NCBI GenBank assembly: GCA_036389335.1
Contig: DASVQC010000092.1
Span: 139,783 to 203,782 of the forward strand
Source of the DNA: JAIVGV01 sp036389335
GTDB lineage: Bacteria; Acidobacteriota; Blastocatellia; Pyrinomonadales; Pyrinomonadaceae
Length of the DNA: 64,000 nucleotides
Reading direction: 5' to 3'
Shown: positions 55,215 through 64,000 of the stretch, piece by piece
Layout: every line of letters begins with the position of its first letter
How positions within the stretch are numbered: position 1 is the stretch's first letter
The notes under the pieces: model-generated
Told to the model about the DNA's origin: nothing
The model's input: the letters and a program-made list of their open reading frames with translations, nothing else
Database searches by the model: none
Program-made: the position numbers and the translations under genes

Positions 55215-58200
55215 ATGAAGAAACTCGGTTACGCCCTCCTGCCGCCCGCCGTCCTGATCGTCGTCTTGGCGGCGGCTTCGACCATCACCACGGAGTCGTC
55301 GGCGGGCGTGACGGCCCAAACGACTCCCGCGCCCGCGGCGCGCGAGGACGCCTACCGCGCCAACAACGTCGGCGTCGCGCTCCTCGAACAGTTCAAATAT
55401 AAAGAGGGGGCCGACTCGTTCCGCCGCGCCCTCCAACTCGACCCCAAACTCCAGCTCGCGCGCATCAACCTCGCCATCGCGCTCTACAACCTGCCCGACG
55501 CGGCGGGCGCGCAGAGGGAGGCCGAAGCCGCCGCCGCCGCCGCGCCCGCCGCGCCGCAAGCACCGTACATTCTGGGCCTGCTCGCCAAGTCGCAGAGCCG
55601 CGCCGACGACGCCGTCGCCGCCTTCCAGCGCGTGCTCAAGATCGATCCCGATGACGTGGGCGCGAACGTCAACCTCGGGCAGGTCTATTCGCAGCAGCGC
55701 AAGTACGCGGAAGCCGTCGCCCTCTTCCGCACGGCGCTGGCCGCCGAGCCCTACAACGCGACGGCGCTCTACAGCCTCGGCACGGCGCTGCTCAGGTCCG
55801 GGCAGCGCGACGAGGGGCAACAGGTGATCGCGCGCTTTCAGGAGTTGAGGCAGCGCGGCAGCGGCACGACGCTCGGGCAGAACTACCTCGAACAGGGGCG
55901 CTACGCCGAAGCCGTCGCCTCGACCGGGGCCGAGCCCGGACTGGTCGAGCGCACCATCCCGCAGGCCGCCTACGCCGACGCGACCGCCGCCGTCCTGCCG
56001 CCCGCCGCGGGCGCGGCGAAGGGGATCGCGCAGCCGCAGCCCTTCGGTCGCAGCTTCAAAGGCGCGGGGCCGAGCGACGCCGCGCGCCGCGCCGTCGCCG
56101 CCTCGCTCGCCGGCTGCGCGACGCTCTTCGACTTCGACGGCGACGGCTCTCTCGATCTCTTCTGGGCGGGCGCTTCCGGGCAGCGCCTCTACCGCAACGC
56201 CGGCGGCAAGTTCACGGACGCGACGGCTGCTTCCGGCGCGCTCGCGGCGCAGCCCGGCGGCGCAATCGTCGGCGCGGTCGCGGGCGATTACGACAACGAC
56301 ACGAAGCCCGATCTCTTCGTCATACGCGACGCCTCGCTCGCGCTCTACCACAACGACGGGGGAGGGAAGTTCGCGGACGTGACGGCTGCGGCGGGCGTCC
56401 CCGCGTACCCGTACCTCCCCGGCGCGGTCGCCTTCGTCGATGTGGATCACGACGGCGATCTCGACGTCTTCGTGGCCGGCCTCGCCGATCTCTCCAAAGC
56501 GCCCGCGGGCGAGGCCGTCTTCCCCGAAGACTTCGCCGCCGCGCCAAATCTGCTGCTGCGCAACGACGGCAACGGCAAGTTCACGGACACGACCGCCGCC
56601 GCGAAATTGGACGCGCCCGGACACGCCGTCGCGGTCGTCCCGACCGACTTCAACAACCGCCGCGACATCGATCTGCTCGTCGTCTCCTACGGCGAAGCGC
56701 CCGCCCTCTACAGCAACCAGCGCGACGGCACGTTCCGCAACGTGGCGGGCGAGGTCGGGCTCGGCGCGCGCGGGCGCTGGACGTGCGCCGGCGTCGGCGA
56801 CGTGAACAAGGACGGCTTCACGGACTTCTTCTTCGGGCGCGGCGACGGGCCGGGCCTCTTCGCCGCGAGCGATGGCAGGGAGAAGTTCAAGACCGCCGAA
56901 GCGCCCGCCGCGACCGCGGGCGCGCGGGCCGCGCAGTTCATCGACTACGACGACGACGGGCTGCTCGATCTCGTCGCGCTCACCGACAAGGGCGCGCGCG
57001 TGTGGCGCAACGTCGGCGACGGCTGGGCCGACGTGAGCGAGCGCGCCTCCGCCGGCGCGAACCTGTCGGGCGCGGGCCGCCTCTTCGCGTCGGGCGACGT
57101 GGACGGCGACGGCGACACCGATCTCCTCGCCGCCTCGCCCGCGGGCGAGCTGCGCTTCGCGCGCAACGACGGCGGCAGCAGCAACCGCTCGCTGCGCGTC
57201 AGCCTGACGGGGAAGGTCAGCAACCGCGGCGGCGTCGGCGCGAAGATCGAGGCGCGCGCCGGGAGCCTCGTGCAGAAGCTCGAAACCTACTCGGCGAGCC
57301 CCGCGCCCGCGCCCGCCGACACGATCTTCGGTCTCGGCAAGCGCGCCGGGGCCGACGCCGTGCGCGTGCTGTGGCCCGCGGGGATCGTTCAGGCGGAGAC
57401 GGAGATCACGAAGTCGCAGGCGGCGAGCGCCGCCACGGCGAAGGGCCCCTCCGCCGCGACGCTGCCCGTCGTCGAGCTTGATCGCAAGCCGTCGTCGTGC
57501 CCCTACCTCTACGCGTGGAACGGGCGCGGCTTCGAGTTCGTCACCGACTTCATGGGCGGCGGCGAGATGGGCTACCTCGAAGAGCCGGGCCGCTACAACA
57601 GGCCCGACCCGACGGAGTACGTGCGCATCCGCGGCGATCAACTGAGGGAGCGCGGCGGGCGCTACGAGCTGCGCGTGACGAACGAGTTGGAGGAGGCGCT
57701 CTTCGCCGACCGCTTCCAACTGATCGCCGTCGCGCACCCGCGCGGCGCGGAGGTCTACCCCAACGAGGGCATGACCGACCCGCCGCGCCCCTTCCGTCTC
57801 TTCAAGACGCGCGGCGCGCGCCCGCCCTTGAGCGCCGTCGACGATCACGGGCACGACGTGCTCGCGCGCGTCGCGCGGATGGATCGCGAGTACCCGGACG
57901 ACTTCCGGCGCGACCCGGTTCGCGGCTACGCCGAAGAGCACACGCTGACGATGCGGCTCGACGGGGGCGCGCGCGCCGGCGGGCGCACGGTGCTGCTGCT
58001 CACGGGCTGGACGGACTACGCGTGGTCGAGCGACAACGTCGCGGCGACGCAGGCGGGCAAGAGCATGGCGCTCCCGTCGCTGCAGGTGAGGGACGCGCGC
58101 GGGGCTTGGAAGACGGTCGTCGAAGACATCGGCATCCCCGTGGGGAGGCCGCAGACGGTGACGGTCGATCTCACCGGCAAGTTTTTGACGCCGGGCCGCG

Positions 58201-58841
58201 AGGTGCGCCTCGTCACCAGCATGCGCATACTGTGGGATCAGATTCTGGTGGACACTTCGGCGGGCGATTCGCCGGCTCGGTTGACGCGGCTCGACCCGGT
58301 CGCCGCGACCCTCGGCTGGCGCGGCTTCTCGCGCGAGACGACGCCGGACGGCAGGGAGCCCTACGGCTACGACTACGCGCAAGTCTCATACGCCTCGCCG
58401 TGGAAGGCGATGCCCGGACGCTACACGCGCGAGGGCGACGTGCGCGAGCTGCTGCTCAAGGCGGACGACATGTTCGTCGTCTCGCGGCCCGGCGACGAGA
58501 TCAGCCTGTCGTTCGACGCGTCGAAGCTCCCGCCGCTGCCCGCGGGCTGGACGCGCACGTTCCTGCTCTACGCCGACGGCTTCAGCAAGGAGATGGACAT
58601 CAACTCGGCGAGCCCCGATCAGGTCTGGCCGCTGCCCTTCCACGGCATGACGAAATACCCTTACGGCGCGGGCGAGAGTTACCCGCTGACCGCCGCGCGG
58701 CGCGCCTACCTCGAACGCTACAACACGCGCCTCGTCAGGCGGGAAGTGCCTTCGATCGATTCGCTCTTCTTGAACCCCGGCTCGTTCAACGCGGCGACGC
58801 GCGCGGGCGGTGTGGCGGTCGCGGGAGGAGGAGGAAAGTGA
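55215..58841 (+). CDS. Large secreted TPR-VCBS-ASPIC protein
   Basis: About 1208 residues from ATG 55215, which opens a signal peptide (MKKLGYALLPPAVLIVVLAA); an upstream TTG at 55179 lacks support. TPR repeats at ~40-220 (AYRANNVGVALLEQFKYKEG, NVNLGQVYSQQRKYAEAVAL), propeller at ~290-640 (DFDGDGSLDLFWAG, DVDHDGDLDVFVAG, DYDDDGLLDLVALT, DVDGDGDTDLLAAS), ASPIC-like at ~650-740 (SNRGGVGAKIEARAG) and an unassigned C-terminal region starting CPYLYAWNGRGFEFVTDF that matches the C-terminus of the 51291-54791 protein. The stop overlaps the nitrilase-family start. Confidence 0.87.
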   Translation: MKKLGYALLPPAVLIVVLAAASTITTESSAGVTAQTTPAPAAREDAYRANNVGVALLEQFKYKEGADSFRRALQLDPKLQLARINLAIALYNLPDAAGAQREAEAAAAAAPAAPQAPYILGLLAKSQSRADDAVAAFQRVLKIDPDDVGANVNLGQVYSQQRKYAEAVALFRTALAAEPYNATALYSLGTALLRSGQRDEGQQVIARFQELRQRGSGTTLGQNYLEQGRYAEAVASTGAEPGLVERTIPQAAYADATAAVLPPAAGAAKGIAQPQPFGRSFKGAGPSDAARRAVAASLAGCATLFDFDGDGSLDLFWAGASGQRLYRNAGGKFTDATAASGALAAQPGGAIVGAVAGDYDNDTKPDLFVIRDASLALYHNDGGGKFADVTAAAGVPAYPYLPGAVAFVDVDHDGDLDVFVAGLADLSKAPAGEAVFPEDFAAAPNLLLRNDGNGKFTDTTAAAKLDAPGHAVAVVPTDFNNRRDIDLLVVSYGEAPALYSNQRDGTFRNVAGEVGLGARGRWTCAGVGDVNKDGFTDFFFGRGDGPGLFAASDGREKFKTAEAPAATAGARAAQFIDYDDDGLLDLVALTDKGARVWRNVGDGWADVSERASAGANLSGAGRLFASGDVDGDGDTDLLAASPAGELRFARNDGGSSNRSLRVSLTGKVSNRGGVGAKIEARAGSLVQKLETYSASPAPAPADTIFGLGKRAGADAVRVLWPAGIVQAETEITKSQAASAATAKGPSAATLPVVELDRKPSSCPYLYAWNGRGFEFVTDFMGGGEMGYLEEPGRYNRPDPTEYVRIRGDQLRERGGRYELRVTNELEEALFADRFQLIAVAHPRGAEVYPNEGMTDPPRPFRLFKTRGARPPLSAVDDHGHDVLARVARMDREYPDDFRRDPVRGYAEEHTLTMRLDGGARAGGRTVLLLTGWTDYAWSSDNVAATQAGKSMALPSLQVRDARGAWKTVVEDIGIPVGRPQTVTVDLTGKFLTPGREVRLVTSMRILWDQILVDTSAGDSPARLTRLDPVAATLGWRGFSRETTPDGREPYGYDYAQVSYASPWKAMPGRYTREGDVRELLLKADDMFVVSRPGDEISLSFDASKLPPLPAGWTRTFLLYADGFSKEMDINSASPDQVWPLPFHGMTKYPYGAGESYPLTAARRAYLERYNTRLVRREVPSIDSLFLNPGSFNAATRAGGVAVAGGGGK

Positions 58842-59860
58842 TGTCGGAACAGATCAGGTATGCGGCGGCGGCGTGCCAGACCGACCTGCCCAACCCCGTC
58901 GAGCGGCGCGAGATGCGGCGCAACACGGATCGGATGCTCTCGATGATCGACTCGGCGGTGGCCGGGAGCGCGCCCTTCCTGCCGGTGCGCCTCGTCGTCT
59001 TCCCCGAGTTCGCGCACGCCGCGCCGGTGTTCGCGACCGCCGCCGAGTTGATCGAAAAACTCGCCGTGCAGATTCCGAACGAGCACACCGAGCGCCTGGA
59101 GCAGAAGGCGCGCGAGCACGACATCTACATCCAGTCGGGCTCGATGCTCGAAGTCGATCCCAAATGGCCGGGCGTCGTCTTCAACGCGACCTGTCTGGTC
59201 GGCCCGGCGGGCGTCCTCTACAAGTACCGGAAGGTCAACACGTGGCTCCCCTACGAGGTGCACGCCAGCCCGCACGACTTGGAAGGCTACGACGAGCCGC
59301 TCTTCCCCGTGGCCGACACGCCCATCGGGCGCATCGGCTGCGCCATCTGCTACGACTGGCTCTTCCCCGAGGCGATGCGGCAGTTGGCCGCCAACGGGGC
59401 CGAAGTCTTGGTGCGCGTCTCGGCGTACATGGACCCGTGGGGCGCGACCGAGCCGATGGACTGGTGGACGGTCGTCAACCGCTGCCGCGCGCTGGAGAAC
59501 ACCGCCTTCGTCGTGGCCGCGAATCAGGGCGCGAGCTTGAAGCACTACCCGCCCTACTCGTGGCCCGGCGGCAGCCAGATCGTGGACTACGACGGGCGTC
59601 TGCTCGCGCAGGCGAGCCCCGGCCCCGGCGAGCGCATCGTCGTCGCGCCCGTAGACATCTCGGCGCTGCGCCACGAGCGCGCCGCGCGCCGCGGCCACCA
59701 CACGCTCGCGCACCTGCGCACCGAAGCCTACCCCGTCTATTCTTCGCGCATCTACCCGCCGCGGCGCGAAGGCGCGGCGGGCGGCGGCACGGCGGCGCTC
59801 TCCTACGAGGGGAACAACGAGCTGATCGACGAGTCGAAGCGCCGCCTGGGCGGCGGCTGA
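58841..59860 (+). CDS. Carbon-nitrogen hydrolase (nitrilase superfamily)
   Basis: A 339-residue cytoplasmic enzyme with the nitrilase triad: E56 in VVFPEFAH, K131 in YRKVNTW and C170 in AICYDWLFPEAM. It hydrolyses non-peptide C-N bonds (amides, carbamoyl groups or nitriles); the substrate class is not clear. GGAGGAGGAGG upstream and a 1-bp stop/start overlap (TGATG) couple it to the large TPR-VCBS-ASPIC gene, an unexpected pairing of a secreted scaffold with a cytoplasmic hydrolase. The C-terminal ~25 residues are polar and Gly-rich. Confidence 0.9.
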   Translation: MSEQIRYAAAACQTDLPNPVERREMRRNTDRMLSMIDSAVAGSAPFLPVRLVVFPEFAHAAPVFATAAELIEKLAVQIPNEHTERLEQKAREHDIYIQSGSMLEVDPKWPGVVFNATCLVGPAGVLYKYRKVNTWLPYEVHASPHDLEGYDEPLFPVADTPIGRIGCAICYDWLFPEAMRQLAANGAEVLVRVSAYMDPWGATEPMDWWTVVNRCRALENTAFVVAANQGASLKHYPPYSWPGGSQIVDYDGRLLAQASPGPGERIVVAPVDISALRHERAARRGHHTLAHLRTEAYPVYSSRIYPPRREGAAGGGTAALSYEGNNELIDESKRRLGGG

Positions 59861-59980
59861 TATTTGACACGCGCCGAATTCTTGACTTAACCTTGACGCT
59901 CTTCGCTAACTTGTTTAAGAGGCTCACGTCCCGACGCGCGCTTCGAGAGTCAACGGCCTCAGTAATTGATAGCTCGGACT

Positions 59981-60009
59981 TTGGCAGACGTGCAGAAGCG
60001 CGGTATAGC
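59981..60009 (+). promoter_or_regulatory. Candidate sigma-70 promoter upstream of the two-component genes
   Basis: TTGGCA (59981-59986), 17-nt spacer, TATAGC (60004-60009). Four to five matches in each box. It would give a leader of about 410 nt. Confidence 0.4.
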
Positions 60010-60144
60010 TCTTGACAACCCTCGTTCCCCGTCTAACCCCGGATCGGGCCTGTAATAAGGCACACGCAGGCGAGTAAGGCAGAGTGACCTGCACGGCCCA
60101 GACAAGCTGCCGCCGCGCCGTCCTCTCGCCCGGCGCGAGCCTTC

Positions 60145-60169
60145 GCGGGCGAACCCCCGGTTCGCCCGC
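60145..60169. other. Perfect 10-bp hairpin in the kinase leader region
   Basis: GCGGGCGAAC (60145-60154) pairs with GTTCGCCCGC (60160-60169) around CCCCG. No T tract follows, so it is not a standard terminator; it may be part of a leader RNA or an operator. Confidence 0.5.
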
Positions 60170-60426
60170 CTGACGAGATGGCGCGGGGCTCGCCGCCCCG
60201 GCACTCGGTCTCACCGTCTGCGCCGCCCGGTGGTCAGCGCGCGCGGTCACGTATCGCCGAACCGACGCCGCGCCGGCCCCTCGTCCGGTACCCCGTTGCG
60301 ACACCACTCCCCAGCGCCCGCCGTCTCTAAAAGCCTCCGCCCGCGGGGCGGCGCGCGACGCCGATCCGATGCGCGGGCAGGGGGCGATGACGCCGCGCGC
60401 CCGCGCGCCCGGCGGGGGGAGGGCGC

Positions 60427-61824
60427 ATGAGGCGTTTCGGCATCGGCAAAGTGCTGAGGGGGGGCAACGCCCGGCTCGTCTTTTTCTTCGCCGCGCTCAC
60501 CGTCGTCGTGACGTGGCTGGTGATCCTGACGTGGGAGAAAATGTTCCTGCACCCGGTCTTCACCTGGATGGAGACGCACTACGATCTCAGCGATCCGCTG
60601 GTGCGGGCGAAGTACGAGCAGCGCGTCGAGCACTTCTTCATCTCCACGACGGTCGACGTGATCGTCGTCTCGCTGCTGCTGCGCATCGTCGGCAGGCAGC
60701 AGCACAAGCTGGCCGCGAGCGAGGAGCGTTACCGCGCCCTCTTCACGCACGCCAACGACGGCATCGGGGTGCTGACGGCCACCGATCACTGCCTCCTCGA
60801 AGTCAACGGCAGGTTCGCGGAAATCCTGCGCGCGCCGCCGCAGCAGCTCATCGGCAAGACGCTGCACGACCTGCGCTGGGACGGCGAGGCGGGCGCGGGC
60901 GCGAAGGCCGCCGCGCCCTCGGTGGACGCCCTGCTCAAGCGCTCGGACGCGGGCGACCTTGAGATGGCGATCAAGACCGCCGAGGGGACGGAGCGCCCCG
61001 TGCTCGTCTCCTTCAGCACGCTGACGACCGGCGCGGAGCGGCTCATCATCCTCATCGTGCGCGACCTCTCGGAGCAGAAGAAGCTCGCCGCCGAGAAGGA
61101 GGCGATGCAGCTCCAGCTCTTTCAGGCCTCCAAGCTCGCCTCAATCGGCGAGCTGTCGGCGGGCGTCGCGCACGAGATCAACAACCCGCTCAACGGCATC
61201 ATCAACTTCGCCCAACTGCTCAAGGACGACGGCGTGGCGCGCAACCCGTCCGAGGAGCAGATGATCGACGGCATCATCGACGAGGGCCGGCGCATCACCC
61301 GCATCGTCCGCGACCTCCTGACCTTCGCGCGCCACGAGTCGCACGAGCTGCGGCCCGTGAACATCTCCGAGGTGGTGGCCACCTCCGTCTCGCTCTTCGG
61401 CCACCAGCTCGACAAGGACGGGATCGCGCTGGAGGTCGACGTCGCCGACGATCTGCCGCCCGTGCGCGGCGACGGCTCGCGGCTGCGGCAGGTGGTCGTC
61501 AACATGATCAGCAACGCGCACCACGCCCTGCAGGCGTCCGCCTCGGAGGAGAAGGTCTTCCGCATCAAGGTGGACGCCGCGAGCGAGGGGGGGCGGCGCA
61601 TCGTGCGGATGGAGTTTTTCGACAACGGCGTCGGCATCCGGCGGGAGGACATGAACAAGATTTTCGATCCCTTCTTCACCACGCGGCGCGACGCCGGGGG
61701 CACGGGGCTCGGCCTGAGCCTCAGCTTCGGCATCATCGCCGAGTTCGGCGGGACGATCACGGCGGAGAGCGAGGAGGGCCGCTTCGCGCGCTTCGTCGTC
61801 GGGCTGCCCGCCGCCCCCGAGTAG
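60427..61824 (+). CDS. Membrane sensor histidine kinase with PAS domain
   Basis: A 465-residue protein. GGGGAGGG precedes ATG 60427. Two membrane helices (residues ~17-37 and ~70-88) flank a short outer loop of ~35 residues; then a PAS domain (SEERYRALFTHANDGIGVL, ~97-215), HisKA with phospho-acceptor H249 in GVAHEINNPLNGI, and a HATPase with NMISNAHHAL, FFDNGVGI and GGTGLGLSLS. Small periplasmic part suggests membrane or cytoplasmic sensing through PAS. First of three signalling genes with 17-bp and overlapping junctions. Confidence 0.93.
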   Translation: MRRFGIGKVLRGGNARLVFFFAALTVVVTWLVILTWEKMFLHPVFTWMETHYDLSDPLVRAKYEQRVEHFFISTTVDVIVVSLLLRIVGRQQHKLAASEERYRALFTHANDGIGVLTATDHCLLEVNGRFAEILRAPPQQLIGKTLHDLRWDGEAGAGAKAAAPSVDALLKRSDAGDLEMAIKTAEGTERPVLVSFSTLTTGAERLIILIVRDLSEQKKLAAEKEAMQLQLFQASKLASIGELSAGVAHEINNPLNGIINFAQLLKDDGVARNPSEEQMIDGIIDEGRRITRIVRDLLTFARHESHELRPVNISEVVATSVSLFGHQLDKDGIALEVDVADDLPPVRGDGSRLRQVVVNMISNAHHALQASASEEKVFRIKVDAASEGGRRIVRMEFFDNGVGIRREDMNKIFDPFFTTRRDAGGTGLGLSLSFGIIAEFGGTITAESEEGRFARFVVGLPAAPE

Positions 61825-61841
61825 CAGCAGCGCACACCACC

Positions 61842-63449
61842 ATGCCCAAAATATTACTCGTTGACGACGAGCCGAGCATCCGCTTCACGATGTCGGAATT
61901 CCTCAAGCGCGAGGGCTACACGCCCGTCGTCGCCGCCGACTACGACTCGGCCATCGCGAGCTTCGACGCGGGCGGCATCGACGCGGCGCTGCTCGACATC
62001 GTGCTGCCGCGCAAGAGCGGCGTCGATCTGCTCGAAGAGTTGCGGCGGCGCGCGCCCGAGCTGCCCGTCGTGATGATGACGGGCGAGCCCAACATCTCGA
62101 TCCTGCCCGAGATCGTGCGCGCCGGGGCCTACGACTTCCTCACCAAGCCCGTGACCAAGGACATGCTGCTGCGGTCGGTGGCGCGCGCCGTCGAGAAGAA
62201 GCGGCTGAGCGACGAGAAGGCGCGGCTCGAAAACGAGCTGGTGCGCCACGCCGAGGAGCTCGAAGCCGCCGTCGCCGCCCGCACCTCCGAGCTGGTCGAG
62301 GCGCGCAACTTCCTCAAGGCCGTCGTCGACAGCCCGACCGAGTACGCGCTCGTCGTGACGGACACGGAGGGGCGCGTCACGCTCTTCAACCGCGGGGCGG
62401 AGCTGATGTTCCGGCACGGGGCGGCGGACGTTCTGGGCAAGCAGGCTTGGGAGTTGTTCGGCGACGAGGAGGACTTCGCGCGCGCCGCCGCGCCGCCCGC
62501 CGGGGCCGGCGCGGCGGAAGCGGGCGGCGGCCCGGCGGCAGCGGAGCGCACGCCGGGCGGCGGGGCCGAGGGGGCGTCGGGCGGCGAGGCCGAGATCGTC
62601 GCGCGGCGTGCCGACGGCGCGCGCTTCGTCGCCTCGCTCTCGACGACGCCCGTCAGGGACGCCGCCGGGCGGCGGCTCGGACAACTCTCGGTCGTCAAAG
62701 ACCTGACCGCCGAGCGCGAGCGCGCCGCCGAGCTGAAGAGGATGCAGGAGCAGCTCGCGCAGAACGAGAAGATCGCCGCGCTCGGGCGCATGGCGGCGCA
62801 GGTGGCCCACGAGGTGCGGAACCCGCTGACGGGCCTGCGCCTCTACACGATGCACCTGCGCGGCAAGATCATCGACCGGCTGACGCCGGACGAGGCCGGG
62901 CTGTGCGACAAGATTCTGCAGAACATCGAGCACCTGTCGAACACGACCGAGCAGATCTTAAACGTCGCGCGCCCGGTCAACATGGACGTGCAGCCGCGGC
63001 GCGTCGAGCCGCTCGTCGGCGACGTGCTGCAACTGCTCGACTCGCAGGTCAAGTCGAGCGGCGTCGAAGTCAAACTCGACTTCGACGAGGGCGCGCGCCC
63101 CGTGCTGCTCGACGCCTCTTCGGCGCGCTCGGCGCTCGTCAACCTGCTGCTCAACGCCATCCAGTCGATGCCGACGGGCGGCACGCTCTCCATCTCCACG
63201 CGCGCCGAGGGCAAACACCTCCTGCTGCGGATCAAGGACACGGGCTCCGGCATGACCGAGGAGCAGCTCGCGCAGGTCTTCGAGCCCTTCTACACGACGA
63301 AGGCGAGGGGGCTCGGGCTCGGGATGCCTTACGCCAAGCGGGTCTTCGAGCTGCACGGCGGCACGATCCGTCTGGAGAGCCAGCCGTCCGCAGGCACCAC
63401 GGTGGAAATCAGACTCCCGCTCACGGAGGAACGCGGCGATGCGGCATAA
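61842..63449 (+). CDS. Receiver-PAS-histidine kinase (soluble hybrid, NtrB-like)
   Basis: A 535-residue soluble protein: N-terminal receiver (ILLVDDEPSIRF, phospho-acceptor D52 in LLDIVLPRKSG, K in FLTKPVTKD), a coiled coil (~125-160), PAS (~160-290, interrupted near 215-245 by a Gly/Ala/Pro-rich insert), HisKA with H323 in QVAHEVRNPLTGL, and HATPase (NLLLNAIQSM, IKDTGSGM, GLGLGMPYAKR). The receiver could take phosphate from the upstream membrane kinase and the kinase module pass it to the NtrC-type regulator, whose start overlaps this stop by 11 bp. Confidence 0.92.
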   Translation: MPKILLVDDEPSIRFTMSEFLKREGYTPVVAADYDSAIASFDAGGIDAALLDIVLPRKSGVDLLEELRRRAPELPVVMMTGEPNISILPEIVRAGAYDFLTKPVTKDMLLRSVARAVEKKRLSDEKARLENELVRHAEELEAAVAARTSELVEARNFLKAVVDSPTEYALVVTDTEGRVTLFNRGAELMFRHGAADVLGKQAWELFGDEEDFARAAAPPAGAGAAEAGGGPAAAERTPGGGAEGASGGEAEIVARRADGARFVASLSTTPVRDAAGRRLGQLSVVKDLTAERERAAELKRMQEQLAQNEKIAALGRMAAQVAHEVRNPLTGLRLYTMHLRGKIIDRLTPDEAGLCDKILQNIEHLSNTTEQILNVARPVNMDVQPRRVEPLVGDVLQLLDSQVKSSGVEVKLDFDEGARPVLLDASSARSALVNLLLNAIQSMPTGGTLSISTRAEGKHLLLRIKDTGSGMTEEQLAQVFEPFYTTKARGLGLGMPYAKRVFELHGGTIRLESQPSAGTTVEIRLPLTEERGDAA

Positions 63450-64000
63450 GGAATCGATCCTCGTCGTGGACGACGAGCGCAGCATCACGGAGGCGCTTGA
63501 GTTGATCCTCGGCGATCAGGGCTACGAGGTGAAGACCGCGCAGAACGCCGCCGAGGCGCGGCGGCTGATCGACGCGCGCCCCTTCAGTCTCGTCTTCACC
63601 GACCTGCGGCTGCCCGACGCGAGCGGCATCGACGTGCTCACGCACGTCAAGGAGGCGAGCCCGGAGAGCGAGGTCGTGCTGATGACCGCGCACGGCTCGC
63701 TCGACGTGACCATCGAGGCGATCAAGAAGGGCGCGTACTACTACCTCGAAAAGCCCTTCACGCCCGAGCAGGTCTCCGTGCTCGCCACGCGCGCCCTCCA
63801 GTTCGCCGCCGTCCGCGAGGAGAACCGCTCGCTGCGCCGCTCGCTGGAGACCGAGGGCGAGTCGCTCGGCATCATCGGGCACAGCCCGCAGATGCACCAG
63901 ATCTTCGAGACCATCCGCGCCACCGCCCCGTCCGACGCCTCCGTCCTCATCGAGGGCGAGTCGGGCACGGGCAAGGAGCTGATCGCGCAGGCGTTCCACC
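63439..64000 (+). CDS. NtrC-type sigma-54-dependent response regulator (3' end outside window)
   Basis: At least 187 residues, open to the window end. ATG 63439 follows GGAGGA (63425-63430). Receiver with D55 in VFTDLRLPDASG and K in YLEKPFTPEQ, a linker helix, then the start of an AAA+ sigma-54 activation domain (SPQMHQIFETIRATAPSDAS, Walker A GESGTGKEL). The DNA-binding end is missing from view. It should activate sigma-54 promoters under control of the two preceding kinases. Confidence 0.93.
   Translation, partial: MRHKESILVVDDERSITEALELILGDQGYEVKTAQNAAEARRLIDARPFSLVFTDLRLPDASGIDVLTHVKEASPESEVVLMTAHGSLDVTIEAIKKGAYYYLEKPFTPEQVSVLATRALQFAAVREENRSLRRSLETEGESLGIIGHSPQMHQIFETIRATAPSDASVLIEGESGTGKELIAQAFH

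Larger units (their letters stand above)
59861..60426. other. Long intergenic region before the sensor kinase genes
   Basis: This 566-bp gap has three clustered TTGAC boxes at 59864-59898, a candidate promoter at 59981-60009, another TTGACA at 60012-60017 and a perfect hairpin at 60145-60169. No tRNA fold or convincing short gene was found. The unusual length and hairpin leave room for an untranslated RNA. Confidence 0.5.

Noticed and set aside
59981..59996. Sigma-54 promoter (TTGGCAGACGTGCAG)
   Set aside because: The distance between GG and GC is 7 nt rather than the required 10.
60145..60169. tRNA-like element (possibly selC) around the GTTCGCCCGC arm
   Set aside because: Only one perfect hairpin can be found; no acceptor stem, D arm or anticodon arm fits around it.

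Overview
High-GC (roughly 70%) bacterial chromosome, densely coded on both strands, with no phage or insertion-sequence genes seen. The gene set points to Acidobacteriota: two Oar-like TonB-dependent receptors with an N-terminal carboxypeptidase-regulatory domain, five FG-GAP/VCBS proteins with ASPIC/UnbV-type C-termini, large secreted TPR proteins and many secreted glycoside hydrolases. The phylum call is an inference from gene content; there is no rRNA or other marker in the window.

Layout. 1-12.7 kb: a furanoside or sugar utilisation locus on the + strand: end of a probable GH2 enzyme, LacI regulator, two GH43 enzymes, an ABC importer resembling the galactofuranose system YtfQ-YtfR-YtfT-YjfF, a PhyH-type dioxygenase and a GH172 (DUF2961) protein, closed by a strong terminator. 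12.8-19.2 kb: mostly secreted polysaccharide hydrolases on the - strand (GH9, GH16, GH3) with two small secreted proteins. 19.5-30.3 kb: a seven-heme cytochrome, GH20 hexosaminidase, two phosphohexomutase paralogues (one lacking the catalytic serine), a second GH16-type protein, a NagX/HGSNAT-like membrane acetyltransferase, a small secreted helical protein and a ROK regulator; much of this fits amino-sugar handling. 30.4-44.7 kb: TonB receptor, TPR, CRTAC1-like, TPR, CRTAC1-like, TonB receptor. 44.7-46.6 kb: an APC permease translationally coupled to an AhpD-like gene with an in-frame UGA at the second active-site cysteine position, followed by a SECIS-like hairpin. 46.7-59.9 kb: a four-gene - strand operon of ASPIC/VCBS proteins plus an RnfD/NqrB-like membrane protein, divergent from a 1.2-kb-residue TPR-VCBS-ASPIC protein coupled to a nitrilase-family hydrolase. 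60.4-64 kb: two histidine kinases followed by an NtrC-type sigma-54 activator that runs off the window.

The most notable observation is the probable selenoprotein at 46.05-46.62 kb: CxxU in place of CxxC, coding sequence continuing in frame, and a 7-bp stem with a GUU loop about 11 nt after the UGA, built from codons that are rare for this sequence. Two families of intergenic inverted repeats are also conspicuous: long CACCAC-cored hairpins and heptamer-unit snapback repeats, two of which end directly in TTTTTATG start sites.
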